Assembly (NCBI GenBank): GCA_017469425.1
Contig: JAFUGJ010000001.1
Span: 1 to 64,000, forward strand
DNA length: 64,000 bases
Direction of reading: 5' to 3'
Source: Bacteroidales bacterium
GTDB taxonomy: Bacteria > Bacteroidota > Bacteroidia > Bacteroidales > UBA932
Part shown: piece by piece, positions 25,636 to 34,707 of the stretch
Layout of the letters: the number at the start of each line of letters is the position of its first letter
Numbering within the stretch: the stretch's first letter is position 1
Made by a program: the position numbers and the translations under genes
The notes under the pieces: generated by a model
Told to the model about the DNA's origin: nothing
What the model saw: only the letters and a program-made list of their open reading frames with translations
Databases searched by the model: none

Positions 25636-27125
25636 ATGGCGTACAATTCTTTCATTTTACCTATATAGCTTGTATCTCCAAGCGGGATGGAAGGATCTTT
25701 CAGGAAATCCTTGTTAAGCCGCACGAATCGCTTTTGCAGTTTTTGCGCATCATCAAGCATCCGCCTCAACCCGGAAGCGATTTCCTCCTTTTGCGAAGCA
25801 TCGAAAGAGGCAGACTCAAACCTGCATTCCAACACCTTGAATTTCAAATAGTTGATTCTTATGTCGAGCATAAGTGCAAGATGTCGGAAGTCGGCCTTGT
25901 TACGCTTGGGCCGCACTGTCATGAGGTCCTTGCGCATTTGTTCCGCCACACTAAGTACGCCTGAAATAAAATCAACATTGTACTTTTTCCCTGTCACCGG
26001 AGTCTGCCCCATTGCAAAGTAACGCACCATGACTTCCGCGCCACTGCCGTCGAGGCCGAAATGCCCCGCAGCATAATCTTTAACGAATGAATCTCCTGGA
26101 GTTTTCCCTTCATTCACTGCCTGGAAGAAGGCCGTCAGAGGCATCCCGAATGCCACGGCAGGGTACACCTCCCGTATTGGCTGCAATGCTATTACACTGT
26201 TCTGGTCCATTACATAGCCATACTGCCCGGAAGTTGACCAAGATGTTTCAATTATGCCCTTGAAACCCTTTTTCCTGCAGAATGGCACATAATCCCGGAT
26301 GTTGTCGAGATGTTTCTGCCACTGGGTGAGATATATGTTGTCCGGCGAACTCCGCAATGCAGATGCGCCCCACATGGTAATACCCTGCAAGAGCAGTTTG
26401 TCAATATCTCCAAACCTGTCCGGCTTCCAGCCATAATTCCAGTCCACCACGACAATGTCGGAAGGAAGCAGAGAAGCGGCCTCCGGATATGCAAGAAGAA
26501 TATCTCCCCAGATTATGGGAGTCTTGCCGAGCTTATGTACCAACTCGCACATTCTTGCAACATACTCCACGAACAATCTCGATTTCCCATGCTCATCCAC
26601 ATAAGCTGAGCAGGCTTTGTCATGTCCGAGAAGACGGGTTTCATCGCATCCTATATGAATATAGCGTGACGGATGGACGGAGGCTATTTCCTCGAAAATG
26701 CTGCCGAATGTCAAAGACGCTTCCGCAAATTTCAAGGGGCATACCTGGGAAAGATCTTTCGAATCCTCCCGCAACCCGGCGTAGCGCTCGTGACGGAGTA
26801 TATACTCGCAATGACCGAAACAATTCTGGAGAGGAATTACTTCAATGCCAATTCTGGAACAATAACCAATGAAATCATTGACCTCCTCCTCTGTATATGC
26901 CAATGAATTGCACAAAGTCGCATTATTCCTGAACGGGAATGTCGCCTCCCACTCCATCACAATGGCATTCATTCCTCCCGCGGCGGCCTGATTTGCGAAT
27001 GCTTTCAGTGCAGGCATGGTCATTACCTGTGTCCTGCAGTCAACATAAACAGCACGCACTTCAAATGCCTTCCCTGCATTGCAAATGCCGGACAGCAACA
27101 GCAATATGGCAAGAAATCGGCGCAT
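25626..27125 (-). CDS. GH20-like glycoside hydrolase (N-acetylhexosaminidase-related)
   Basis: A 499-residue secreted protein (signal peptide ends near GICNAGKA). The barrel resembles GH20 hexosaminidases: EVIPLQNCFGHCEYILRH, HPSRYIHIGCDETRLLG with an Asp161-Glu162 pair, then IIWGDILLAYPEA and VVDWNYGW. It lacks the normal GH20 N-terminal alpha/beta domain and goes straight into the barrel, like the divergent GH20-related enzymes of Bacteroidota. The C-terminal 150 residues look helical. It probably trims GlcNAc-containing oligosaccharide before import. Follows nagB by 3 bases. Confidence 0.83.
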   Translation of the reverse strand: MRRFLAILLLLSGICNAGKAFEVRAVYVDCRTQVMTMPALKAFANQAAAGGMNAIVMEWEATFPFRNNATLCNSLAYTEEEVNDFIGYCSRIGIEVIPLQNCFGHCEYILRHERYAGLREDSKDLSQVCPLKFAEASLTFGSIFEEIASVHPSRYIHIGCDETRLLGHDKACSAYVDEHGKSRLFVEYVARMCELVHKLGKTPIIWGDILLAYPEAASLLPSDIVVVDWNYGWKPDRFGDIDKLLLQGITMWGASALRSSPDNIYLTQWQKHLDNIRDYVPFCRKKGFKGIIETSWSTSGQYGYVMDQNSVIALQPIREVYPAVAFGMPLTAFFQAVNEGKTPGDSFVKDYAAGHFGLDGSGAEVMVRYFAMGQTPVTGKKYNVDFISGVLSVAEQMRKDLMTVRPKRNKADFRHLALMLDIRINYLKFKVLECRFESASFDASQKEEIASGLRRMLDDAQKLQKRFVRLNKDFLKDPSIPLGDTSYIGKMKELYAICK

Positions 27126-27128
27126 TGG

Positions 27129-27893
27129 CTATAAGATGTATTTTCCGCTGTCTGAATCGACATAAAGGGTTGCTGCCTTATGCCTGCGGAGTATCGAAGC
27201 AGGGCAGCTTTCTTCAACAGGCCCCTCCACAGTTGCCCTCACGGCATTTGCCTTGGTCGACGAAGGTACAATACAGAACAGCCTGTCTGCACCAAAAAGA
27301 GTGGGAACTGTAAGTGTCAGGGCATACTCGGGCACTTCATCGAGACAAGAGAAGCATCCGTCGTTGACTTGCTGCTGCCTGCATACGAGGTCCAAATCGA
27401 CCTTTTTGATTCGTGCAGGGTCGTTGAAATCAGCCACATGCGGATCGTTGAACGCTATGTGACCGTTTTCACCTATTCCCATGAACACCACATCCACATG
27501 ATGACGGGAAAGGATGGCATCGTAACGCGACACGAGGGTATCAGCATCGGCCTCTCCCCCTATGTAATCAACGCTCCCGAAGGGAACTTTATCGAAAATA
27601 GCCCTGCGGAGGAAATTGCCGAACCCCTGCGGAGCAGAAGACGGCAGTCCGACATATTCATCCATGTGCAGTGCATGAATCCTGTGCCAGTCTATTCCGG
27701 GAGCTTTTGACAATTCTTCCAGAAATTCATTCTGTGAAGGCGCGGCGGCAAAAACAGCCCACGCTTCATCCTGCCTTGCAAGCAGATTTCTCAGATATTC
27801 CGCGGCCTCGGATGCGGCTCCCTCACCCATCGACTGCCTGGAATCATAAATTTTGATGTCGAGTTTATCGACCTTGAATTCTTTTTTCAGCAT
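27129..27893 (-). CDS. nagB: Glucosamine-6-phosphate deaminase
   Basis: A 254-residue NagB-family enzyme that converts glucosamine 6-phosphate to fructose 6-phosphate and ammonia. It has IHALHMDEYVGLP (about 79-91), VFMGIGENGHIAFNDP with the catalytic Asp/His region, and PEYALTLTVPTLFGADRLFC. I chose the ATG one base after the nagA stop. A frame start 10 codons earlier would overlap nagA. Slightly short for NagB but complete in motifs. Acts directly after NagA. Confidence 0.92.
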   Translation of the reverse strand: MLKKEFKVDKLDIKIYDSRQSMGEGAASEAAEYLRNLLARQDEAWAVFAAAPSQNEFLEELSKAPGIDWHRIHALHMDEYVGLPSSAPQGFGNFLRRAIFDKVPFGSVDYIGGEADADTLVSRYDAILSRHHVDVVFMGIGENGHIAFNDPHVADFNDPARIKKVDLDLVCRQQQVNDGCFSCLDEVPEYALTLTVPTLFGADRLFCIVPSSTKANAVRATVEGPVEESCPASILRRHKAATLYVDSDSGKYIL

Positions 27894-27894
27894 T

Positions 27895-29073
27895 TTATCG
27901 TACAAATATTGTTTTTCCGTCAACTATAGTCCTCTGTATGCAGATATTATCGTCAAATATCACTATGTCAGCATCTTTACCCAAGGCCATATTACCCTTG
28001 CGTGCAGAAATCTTCATCACCTTTGCAGGATTGGAAGTAATCATCATCACGGCCTCTGGAATACTGACACCGGCTTCTTTTACCATTGTACGCACAAGAC
28101 GGTCGGCGGTAGCCACGCTGCCTGCAAATGCACTCCTGTCGGTAAGTTTTGCCACACCGTCTTCAACTATCACTTCCTGTCCTCCTTCGAGACCTCCCAA
28201 AATACTCGGGCCTTCCGGCATTCCTGCAGCACGCATGGAATCGGTTACCAGACATATCCTTCCGGGGCCCTTGATTTTCAGGACAAGTTTCAGAAGATCC
28301 GCAGGAACATGAATTCCGTCGGCAATTATCTCGATTCGCATGCCATCTTGCCAGTAGCCATACTCAATCGCCCCTGCATAACGGTATGCATTCCTGCGTG
28401 TAATGGTACTCATGCATGAGTAAAAATGGGTCATTAGCCTGCAACCGGCCCTGAATGCGGCGTCGCAGTCGGAGAATGTGGCGTTGGTATGTCCTATCGA
28501 TGCAATGATTCTCCTTCTGGACAGCTCGGCCACGAATTCAGCCGAACCGGGGCGCTCGGGGGCGAAACTCCATCTTGCAATGTGGGAAGTGCGTGAAAGT
28601 ATCTCCATGTACTCCTCCGGTTGGGGATCACGAAGATACCTCGGGTCCTGCGCACCTGCCATTTCCGGTGCGAAGAAAGGGCCTTCAAGATGCATCCCGC
28701 CGAAAGAAGCCCCGTCCTTTCCCGCAAGACAGGCCGCCCTTTCGTATGTGCTGAAGCTGTCGAAAAGAGCCTCGTTGGTACTTGTCAGGGTAGTAGGGAA
28801 AAGCAATGTAGTGCCATGCCTGGCATGCATTCTTGCAGCAGTGAGATAGGCATCGACAGTGCCGTCCATAAAATCCGCACCTCCGGCCCCATGAGTGTGA
28901 ATGTCGATAAACCCTGGTGACACATAACATCCTTCGGCGTCAATCACTTCAGCACCTGCAGGAACCCCATATCGGACTTCCTCAATTTTTCCATCCTCAA
29001 TGACAAGAACCAAACCCTCCGGAAGCAGTTTCGCTCCTGAAATTATCCTTCCATTCGTTATGGCTGTTTTCAT
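27895..29073 (-). CDS. nagA: N-acetylglucosamine-6-phosphate deacetylase
   Basis: A 392-residue amidohydrolase that removes acetate from GlcNAc 6-phosphate. Metal site motif PGFIDIHTHGAGGADFMDGT (about 52-71), GMHLEGPFF, and SIGHTNATFSDCDAAF, plus a catalytic Asp in LVTDSMRAAGM. The ATG at 29073 overlaps the permease stop as ATGA and has a clear GGAGG ribosome site 5-10 bases before it, so the upstream MEED start is not used. Couples import to catabolism. Confidence 0.96.
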   Translation of the reverse strand: MKTAITNGRIISGAKLLPEGLVLVIEDGKIEEVRYGVPAGAEVIDAEGCYVSPGFIDIHTHGAGGADFMDGTVDAYLTAARMHARHGTTLLFPTTLTSTNEALFDSFSTYERAACLAGKDGASFGGMHLEGPFFAPEMAGAQDPRYLRDPQPEEYMEILSRTSHIARWSFAPERPGSAEFVAELSRRRIIASIGHTNATFSDCDAAFRAGCRLMTHFYSCMSTITRRNAYRYAGAIEYGYWQDGMRIEIIADGIHVPADLLKLVLKIKGPGRICLVTDSMRAAGMPEGPSILGGLEGGQEVIVEDGVAKLTDRSAFAGSVATADRLVRTMVKEAGVSIPEAVMMITSNPAKVMKISARKGNMALGKDADIVIFDDNICIQRTIVDGKTIFVR

Positions 29074-30332
29074 ATCTTCCTCCAATTATTTATCCTATAG
29101 CCAGCATAGGCATAATAAATCATGTACAGGGCCGCCGGAACAAGAAGCCAATATGCGAATTGCAACGACCCCGATGCGTCTGCAAGCGCGGCATAAACGA
29201 GAGGGAAGATTGCGCTCCCGCACAGGGCCATCACCATGATGGCTGAACCGAGATTTGTCCATTTGCCAAGGTCGTGGATAGCCAGAGGCCATATCCCTGC
29301 ATATACCACCGAGTTCGGTATTCCCATCAGCACGAGACACCACACCGCCTGCCTTGCAGGAAGCAACGGAACAAGCACGGCAAGCACCAGAATCATGGAG
29401 GTAACCACACGGAGCATGTTCTGCTGAGAAATATACTTAGGAATAAGGACGACTCCGATGAGATATCCGAGCAGCGTGCATGCAAGGGTAAGGGAAGGGA
29501 AAATGGCCGTTCTTTCAAAACCGGATGCATCAGCAAATCCGATGATGGTATTCACGCTAAGGGCCTGTGTTCCAAGGTGACAGAAAAGGGCGAGGACTCC
29601 CAGGACAAGGTAAGGATAAGAAAAAACACTTCTTCTTCCTTCACTGAAAGCCTGTTCATTGCGGGAAGGATTTATGTCCTGTATCGATGAGCGGTAAAAT
29701 ACTATGCCGAATATGAACAGCAGCGTGCCGAGCACCACATAGGGTCCTATTACTCCGTGAAGGAGGTCGGACAACGCCGTATCAAGCGCAGTTCCCGACA
29801 ACTCTCCCGACTGGATTGCAGTCATTATTGCTTTTTGCGGAGCGATAACCACGGCAGAAAATATGAGAGGAGCCAGAATTCCCGCAAACTTGTTGCATAT
29901 TCCGACAATGCTGATACGCTTGGCCGCACTCTCAATAGGGCCTATGATTGTCACGAACGGATTTGCGACGGTCTGCAGGATTGCAAGGGCCGTTCCCATT
30001 GTAAAGAGAGCAAGAAGGAACAGATTATAGGTTTTGGTCAGGGCGGCCGGAACAAACAGAAAGGCTCCGGCAGCCAGAATCCACAAACCTATCAAGGCAC
30101 CTTTCTTATATCCGGTCCTGTCGAGCAGCGCCGAAGCCGGAATGGTCATTACCAAATATGCAATATAAAAGGCAAACTGGGCAAGATACCCCTGCACTTC
30201 GGATTGCAGGTTGCACGCTACCTTGAAATAAGGCACCAATATCGAGTTCACCCACGATACAAGACCAAAAACAAAGAAGAGGCATCCCAACATCGCAAGC
30301 GATGAGTAATATTGCCTTTTATTAATTTCCAT
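29070..30332 (-). CDS. nagP: MFS sugar permease, probable N-acetylglucosamine transporter
   Basis: A 420-residue 12-helix transporter of the FHS family (fucose/glucose/galactose permease type). It has FVFGLVSWVNSILVPYFKVA in the first helices, ALLDRTGYKKGALIGL and ANPFVTIIGP, the last being typical of FHS members. As the first gene of an operon with nagA and nagB it is most likely the NagP-type GlcNAc:proton symporter. Imported GlcNAc would need a separate kinase, which is not in the window. Confidence 0.88.
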   Translation of the reverse strand: MEINKRQYYSSLAMLGCLFFVFGLVSWVNSILVPYFKVACNLQSEVQGYLAQFAFYIAYLVMTIPASALLDRTGYKKGALIGLWILAAGAFLFVPAALTKTYNLFLLALFTMGTALAILQTVANPFVTIIGPIESAAKRISIVGICNKFAGILAPLIFSAVVIAPQKAIMTAIQSGELSGTALDTALSDLLHGVIGPYVVLGTLLFIFGIVFYRSSIQDINPSRNEQAFSEGRRSVFSYPYLVLGVLALFCHLGTQALSVNTIIGFADASGFERTAIFPSLTLACTLLGYLIGVVLIPKYISQQNMLRVVTSMILVLAVLVPLLPARQAVWCLVLMGIPNSVVYAGIWPLAIHDLGKWTNLGSAIMVMALCGSAIFPLVYAALADASGSLQFAYWLLVPAALYMIYYAYAGYRINNWRKI

Positions 30333-30374
30333 TTATATAATTGGTTTTTAGTTCATTACGGTTGTTTGGCAATT

Positions 30375-30392
30375 TTCGTGTACTTACACGAA
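30375..30392. promoter_or_regulatory. Operator 1, perfect 18-bp palindrome at the nag operon start point
   Basis: TTCGTGTA-CT-TACACGAA is an 8-bp perfect inverted repeat with 2-base centre. It lies 5 bases downstream of the minus-strand -7 box, so a bound protein would cover the transcription start of the nagP operon. LacI-family dimers bind palindromes of this size, and the lacI-type gene next door is the natural binder. Confidence 0.82.
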
Positions 30393-30397
30393 GTTTA

Positions 30398-30427
30398 CAA
30401 ATTTAAGCATAATTTTGTTAAAGCCAA
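30398..30427 (-). promoter_or_regulatory. Promoter of the nagP-nagA-nagB-GH20-susCD operon
   Basis: TTG (30427-30425), 19 bp, TAAATTTG (30405-30398) on the minus strand. Start point predicted at about 30392, inside operator 1. Confidence 0.8.
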
Positions 30428-30435
30428 TAGATTTG
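30428..30435 (+). promoter_or_regulatory. Promoter -7 box for the LacI-type regulator
   Basis: TAGATTTG matches TAnnTTTG and lies 28 bases before the regulator ATG. The -33 region is weak. It abuts the -33 of the divergent operon promoter. Confidence 0.55.
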
Positions 30436-30443
30436 CATAAATT

Positions 30444-30461
30444 TGTGTGTATCTACACGAA
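30444..30461. promoter_or_regulatory. Operator 2, degenerate palindrome before the regulator start codon
   Basis: TGTGTGTA-TC-TACACGAA has one perfect half of operator 1 and a second half with two mismatches. It lies between the regulator's predicted start point and its ATG (30464), which suggests weaker self-repression. Centres of the two operators are 69 bp apart. Confidence 0.7.
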
Positions 30462-30463
30462 AC

Positions 30464-31534
30464 ATGGCCAAGCAAGCAACGATAACCGAGATTGCAAAAC
30501 GCGCAGGTGTATCCATCGGCACGGTGGACCGGGTCCTGCACAACAGAAGCGGCGTATCAAAAAAAAGCCGGGAGAAAATTCAGGCAATCCTCGACGAAGT
30601 AGGATATAAAATCAATCTCCACACTTCGGCCGTGGCCCTGCGCAAAGAATACAGGATTGTAATATCCGTACCTGAAGCCTCGGAGGGAGAGTACTGGGAT
30701 TCCCTTCTCAAGGGAATTTCACAGGCGATGGAAGAGTATTCCGACATTCATATAATCTGCGACACCCTGGCCTATGACCAATTCGACCCGGCATCATGCA
30801 GGGAAGCGTTCAGCAAGGTTGCGGGGCTCAATCCAGACGCCGTAATAATCGGACCCACCTTCGACAGGGAAACCCATGACCTGTGTTCCAAGCTCGACGA
30901 GAACGGAGTGCCCTATATTTTCGTCGATACGACCTTCCCTGACACAAATCCTCTTGCGGCGTTTACCGCCGACCAACCTGCAGGCGGAAGCATCATAGGG
31001 AGCCTGCTCTGCAGCATGGTGGGAAAAGACGACCGCATTGCCTTGATTTTGTCCAAATCCGGAGAAAATGTAAAAGCTCAAAACGCAGAACAGCGAAGGC
31101 AAGGTCTTTTGCAGTACATGGCCCAGACCAGCAGTTCCGGGAGGCTTATTGAAGTCGAACTGGACCTTGGAAGCCCCTCTTCGACTCACGGGCAACTCGC
31201 CTCTCTCTTCGGTTCCCACCCCGAAATCAAAGGCGTGTGCATCCTTAATTCAAGAGGTCATATTGTCGGAGAATTTCTCCGGAACGAAGGGATTCCGAAC
31301 ATCAAGGTCGTTGCATTCGACCTTACTGACAGAAATATCCGATGCCTCGAAGATGGCAGCATCTTCGCCCTGATATGCCAAAGGCCGGAACGGCAGGGAT
31401 TCCTTGCTGTTACCACCCTTCTGGAATACCTGCTTTACAGACGGAAAAGCCTGAATCCACACATCCTCATGCCTCTCGACATAGTACTGCGGGAAAACTT
31501 GCCGTACTACCAAACCACCGACCCTGGCGTTTAG
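30464..31534 (+). CDS. LacI-family transcriptional regulator of the GlcNAc operon
   Basis: A 356-residue regulator. The N-terminal helix-turn-helix reads ATITEIAKRAGVSIGTVDRVLHNR, with the VSxxTV-type recognition region, followed by the hinge (KKSREKIQAILDEVGYKINLH), and a periplasmic-binding-protein-like effector domain (about 60-345). Start at the ATG 30464 rather than the TTG 21 bases upstream, since operator 2 occupies that stretch. It probably senses GlcNAc or a phosphorylated derivative and represses the divergent operon and itself. The ligand is inferred from the neighbourhood only. Confidence 0.92.
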   Translation: MAKQATITEIAKRAGVSIGTVDRVLHNRSGVSKKSREKIQAILDEVGYKINLHTSAVALRKEYRIVISVPEASEGEYWDSLLKGISQAMEEYSDIHIICDTLAYDQFDPASCREAFSKVAGLNPDAVIIGPTFDRETHDLCSKLDENGVPYIFVDTTFPDTNPLAAFTADQPAGGSIIGSLLCSMVGKDDRIALILSKSGENVKAQNAEQRRQGLLQYMAQTSSSGRLIEVELDLGSPSSTHGQLASLFGSHPEIKGVCILNSRGHIVGEFLRNEGIPNIKVVAFDLTDRNIRCLEDGSIFALICQRPERQGFLAVTTLLEYLLYRRKSLNPHILMPLDIVLRENLPYYQTTDPGV

Positions 31535-31541
31535 TACTTCC

Positions 31542-32120
31542 TTACTTGTTGATATGCTGCGCGGCGGCATCCAGGGCCTCGTAGAAATCGGCGCCGAAGC
31601 GGCGTGTGAGGGGACCCTTGAGGAATTGATAAGCGCGGATGCCATCGCGTTTGCCACGCTCAAAGGCACAGCGGCATATATCCCACCGGTGCAGGTTGAG
31701 GGCCATTCCTCCCCCCTTGAATTTCTTCACCCGAATAGGATACAGGGCACAGGAAATGGGTTTCACCTTCCCAGCCTTTTCTATTGCACAGAGGCAGTTC
31801 CCGTCTTCAAAGCAGCAGAAAGCACATTCTTCAGAGCCGGGAACAAGAGGTGTAACCATATCCCCATCCCTGTCGATGGCAAAAAACCCTGAGTCTTCCG
31901 CAGCCTTCCTCCCAACTTCGGGCATCAGGGGGGAGAAAGCGGGAAAATCCCGTTCGAGCCCATCGATTTCAGATTCTTCGAGAGGAGCACCGCTGTCGCC
32001 CACTATGCAGCATGCACCCTTGCAGACGGCATAGTCGCAGGCAAAAAATTCATTGACGACATCCTCGCTCACGAGCACATCACCTATCTGCACTATGGTT
32101 CCAAAGTCTGAACGCTTCAT
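31542..32120 (-). CDS. DUF3109 family protein
   Basis: A 192-residue cysteine-rich protein conserved in Bacteroidota (DUF3109). It has CDYAVCKGACCIVGDSGAPL (about 29-48), CAFCCFEDGNCLCAIEK (about 98-114), CALYPIRVKKF and DICRCAFERG, a pattern like the YkgJ-type cysteine clusters that may hold zinc or an iron-sulfur centre. Function unknown. Its ATG overlaps the stop of the M16-like gene by 4 bases (ATGA), so the two are co-translated. It converges on the LacI-type gene with 7 bases between. Confidence 0.88.
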   Translation of the reverse strand: MKRSDFGTIVQIGDVLVSEDVVNEFFACDYAVCKGACCIVGDSGAPLEESEIDGLERDFPAFSPLMPEVGRKAAEDSGFFAIDRDGDMVTPLVPGSEECAFCCFEDGNCLCAIEKAGKVKPISCALYPIRVKKFKGGGMALNLHRWDICRCAFERGKRDGIRAYQFLKGPLTRRFGADFYEALDAAAQHINK

Positions 32121-34669
32121 TTTATGACATATTCAACTTTGCTGCCTTCCTCCAAATCCCTCAGGACAGCCGCCACATCCTCAACCGTAACCTTGTCGAG
32201 GAAGGTCGCATAATGCGAAATCATATCCTTCCCTTCGGAATAGCGCCGCAGGCATGCTTCCATCAGGAAGGCGGGATCGGACTTTTCCGATGCCATCTCA
32301 TTTGAGAGCGAAGCTTTGTATCCGGCCAGCCTGGTAGGGGTAATCTTAGCATCACGAAGCCTTTCCAGCGCGGTCCGAAGCGCTCCTGCAACATTGATGG
32401 GGTCTTCGGCCTTCACCCCGGCGGGAAGCCCCGTGGCAGAACATGGGTGACAGTTCACAAATACCGCAACCCTTTCGACTGGAAGAAGATACAGCCTCGG
32501 CACAATTTCGATGGTCTGGCCCATGGGGGCGAGTTCTTCCACGAGGATGCGGCGCAGGGCTTCCACGGAGATGCGGAATGCGCACCAGTCCTTCATGGTG
32601 AAAGGACGGACAGCCGACAAGGCGAGATTGGTGCTGCATGTGCCGTCACCCGCGATGTGGGATTTCCTGTCTATAGCATAGGTTGCGAACCCGGAGCACA
32701 GTTGGAAGGGCACTTTGGGTCGCAGCGAAACAGCCTGGGAGGTTGCAAAGCTTCCGAGGGTCCGACACAAGTATTTAAGAAGGGTCTGCTCGTCGTAATT
32801 GCCTTCTATATAAAGGATTCCGTCATTATTCTTCCGGAACTGGGCCTGAAAATACTGCTCAGCCTTGCCGGGAAGTCCGTCCGAAAGCTTGTCCATGCTC
32901 TTGGTGGAAGGATAGAAGAAATCCGGGCACATTATGCTGTCGGTAATGGCATTGATTCCATCAGTAGTGAGCCTGAAAGCCTCCTGGCGTATTGCCTCGC
33001 AACGCTTGTAGTAACTGTATGCGGAATCGTTGAACCTGCGGTCTTTCTGTATGGAAAGCAACGAACGCATCACCAGGCTCAATTTGTTCGAAGGTGCAGT
33101 GCCGCTGATACGCATGTCCGAAAGGGAAACTTTGCAATCCATGCTAACGCCGTTTGCTCCGAGCATGTCCGAAAAATGCTCCTGGCTCAGCCCGGCGACA
33201 TCGTAGAGCGAGAGCATGTCGCCCACGAAAGCGCTCTCCCCCTCCAGAATGCCCGGAACCTCGGCACATCCGCCGCGAATCATGAGGGCATAGCGCAACT
33301 GATAGTCGCTGCTCTTGCGGAAAACGACATTCATTCCGTTTGAGAAGGTCCAAAGTTTGCCCCCGGTCAAGGGTTCGACGGATTCTGACTTGAGTTTCAA
33401 CTTCCTGTCAACAGGATAATACAGACTGAGCGTATCGGCTGCCTTCAGCGTGTAGGAAACGGCTTCGCCGGACCTCGGCACCCAGGAATCCCTGAATGAA
33501 TCCAGCATCGCGCCTGCATCGAGGCTGTCGGCTGGAGTGGAATAACTGAGCGTGAGATTCCTAACTGGGTCGAGCAGAGCGCTGACAAAGCGGTTGAAGA
33601 GCGCAAGGTCGCGCTCCGTGTCCATTTTCCTGCCATAAAAAAACTTTGCCAGAGTTTCGTTGTCGGCGAGATTTGACCCATACAGATAATTGGCGACACA
33701 CTGCCCCACGAGCTCCCCGTTGTCCGACGACGACACAAAAGCTTTTGCAGCATAGGCATGGAAACGGTTCTTGGCATCCAGGAATTCCTCTTCAAGGGCC
33801 CCTTCGCTGTCGAGTTCGGAAAGAAGGGAAGAAAGGATGGCCGTGGCCTGTTCAGTGCATGAATCGCTCACGCCAATGGTAAAACTGTATCTTTCGTCTC
33901 CCGGAGTCCTGGAACTGTCCACATATCCGAACCGGGCATAGCCGAGCGCCAGGCCCGCTGCGGCGAATGCGGCCTCGGTGCGTTTGCGTATGATATACCC
34001 CAGCTGTCTTGCATAAAGTTGGGAGACCAGGGGCTGCGGGGTATTCATGTGCTCCCGCCTGGTTCTGGGAGAAGTGAAACTTATGCTGATTTCCGCAAGG
34101 CCGGAACTGCGGTTCCCGTAATGAATCACGCCCGGATAGTAGGAAGGTATCCATTCGTATTCCTCCCCTTCCGGCGAAGGGCCGCGTCTTGCAACCGTGA
34201 GGGAGAGCATCTGCAGTTTATCCTTGATTTTGTCCGTATTGATGTCGCCGCATATCACCACTGCCTGTTCGCCATAAAATTCCTCCGTAAGCCTGTTCAG
34301 CATGACGAGAGCCGAGTCGCATACGGCGGAATCGAAGGTGGGAACATCTTTGAAAGTGTAGACAGCCGCTTCGCCGGGGAATGCAACATAGCCTTCGGGG
34401 CCATAGCCTATCCCGTTGGAGGAAAGGAAACGCAGCGGCCCCTTCAGCGCTTCCCTCGACACTTCCTGTCCGTAGGCTCCTTTCTGTGCAAGGGCGAAGG
34501 TGGCATAACCTTTGGAAGTGTTGTTGGCAACCAGGTAATATGCCACGCCGTTTGGAAAACTGCCCGTTACTATACGCGACGATTTCGGGAACTGCGGAAG
34601 GTCCTGGGCCCGGGCAGTGAAAGCCAGGGAACAGAGCAGGAATATGATTATGGCACGCTGTTTGGACAT
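32117..34669 (-). CDS. M16 peptidase-like protein lacking the zinc motif
   Basis: An 850-residue exported protein (signal MSKQRAIIIFLLCSLAFTARA) with the repeated-half architecture of M16 proteases: GSFPNGVAYYLVANNTSKGY and, later, LWTFSNGMNVVFRKSSDYQLRYALMIRGG, each followed by the helical pattern of M16 domains, and YGEQAVVICGDINTDKIKDKL. I could not find the HxxEH zinc motif in either half. The first-half position holds QEVSREALKGPLRFL instead. It may be a non-catalytic partner or a chaperone-like protein. The start at 34669 gives a normal signal peptide. Confidence 0.78.
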   Translation of the reverse strand: MSKQRAIIIFLLCSLAFTARAQDLPQFPKSSRIVTGSFPNGVAYYLVANNTSKGYATFALAQKGAYGQEVSREALKGPLRFLSSNGIGYGPEGYVAFPGEAAVYTFKDVPTFDSAVCDSALVMLNRLTEEFYGEQAVVICGDINTDKIKDKLQMLSLTVARRGPSPEGEEYEWIPSYYPGVIHYGNRSSGLAEISISFTSPRTRREHMNTPQPLVSQLYARQLGYIIRKRTEAAFAAAGLALGYARFGYVDSSRTPGDERYSFTIGVSDSCTEQATAILSSLLSELDSEGALEEEFLDAKNRFHAYAAKAFVSSSDNGELVGQCVANYLYGSNLADNETLAKFFYGRKMDTERDLALFNRFVSALLDPVRNLTLSYSTPADSLDAGAMLDSFRDSWVPRSGEAVSYTLKAADTLSLYYPVDRKLKLKSESVEPLTGGKLWTFSNGMNVVFRKSSDYQLRYALMIRGGCAEVPGILEGESAFVGDMLSLYDVAGLSQEHFSDMLGANGVSMDCKVSLSDMRISGTAPSNKLSLVMRSLLSIQKDRRFNDSAYSYYKRCEAIRQEAFRLTTDGINAITDSIMCPDFFYPSTKSMDKLSDGLPGKAEQYFQAQFRKNNDGILYIEGNYDEQTLLKYLCRTLGSFATSQAVSLRPKVPFQLCSGFATYAIDRKSHIAGDGTCSTNLALSAVRPFTMKDWCAFRISVEALRRILVEELAPMGQTIEIVPRLYLLPVERVAVFVNCHPCSATGLPAGVKAEDPINVAGALRTALERLRDAKITPTRLAGYKASLSNEMASEKSDPAFLMEACLRRYSEGKDMISHYATFLDKVTVEDVAAVLRDLEEGSKVEYVIK

Positions 34670-34686
34670 AATGCGAAAGTGAAGCA

Positions 34687-34694
34687 CAAAAATA
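34687..34694 (-). promoter_or_regulatory. Promoter -7 box for the M16-like gene
   Basis: TATTTTTG on the minus strand, 17 bases before the ATG at 34669. No clear -33. Confidence 0.5.
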
Positions 34695-34707
34695 CAACAA
34701 AAATTAC

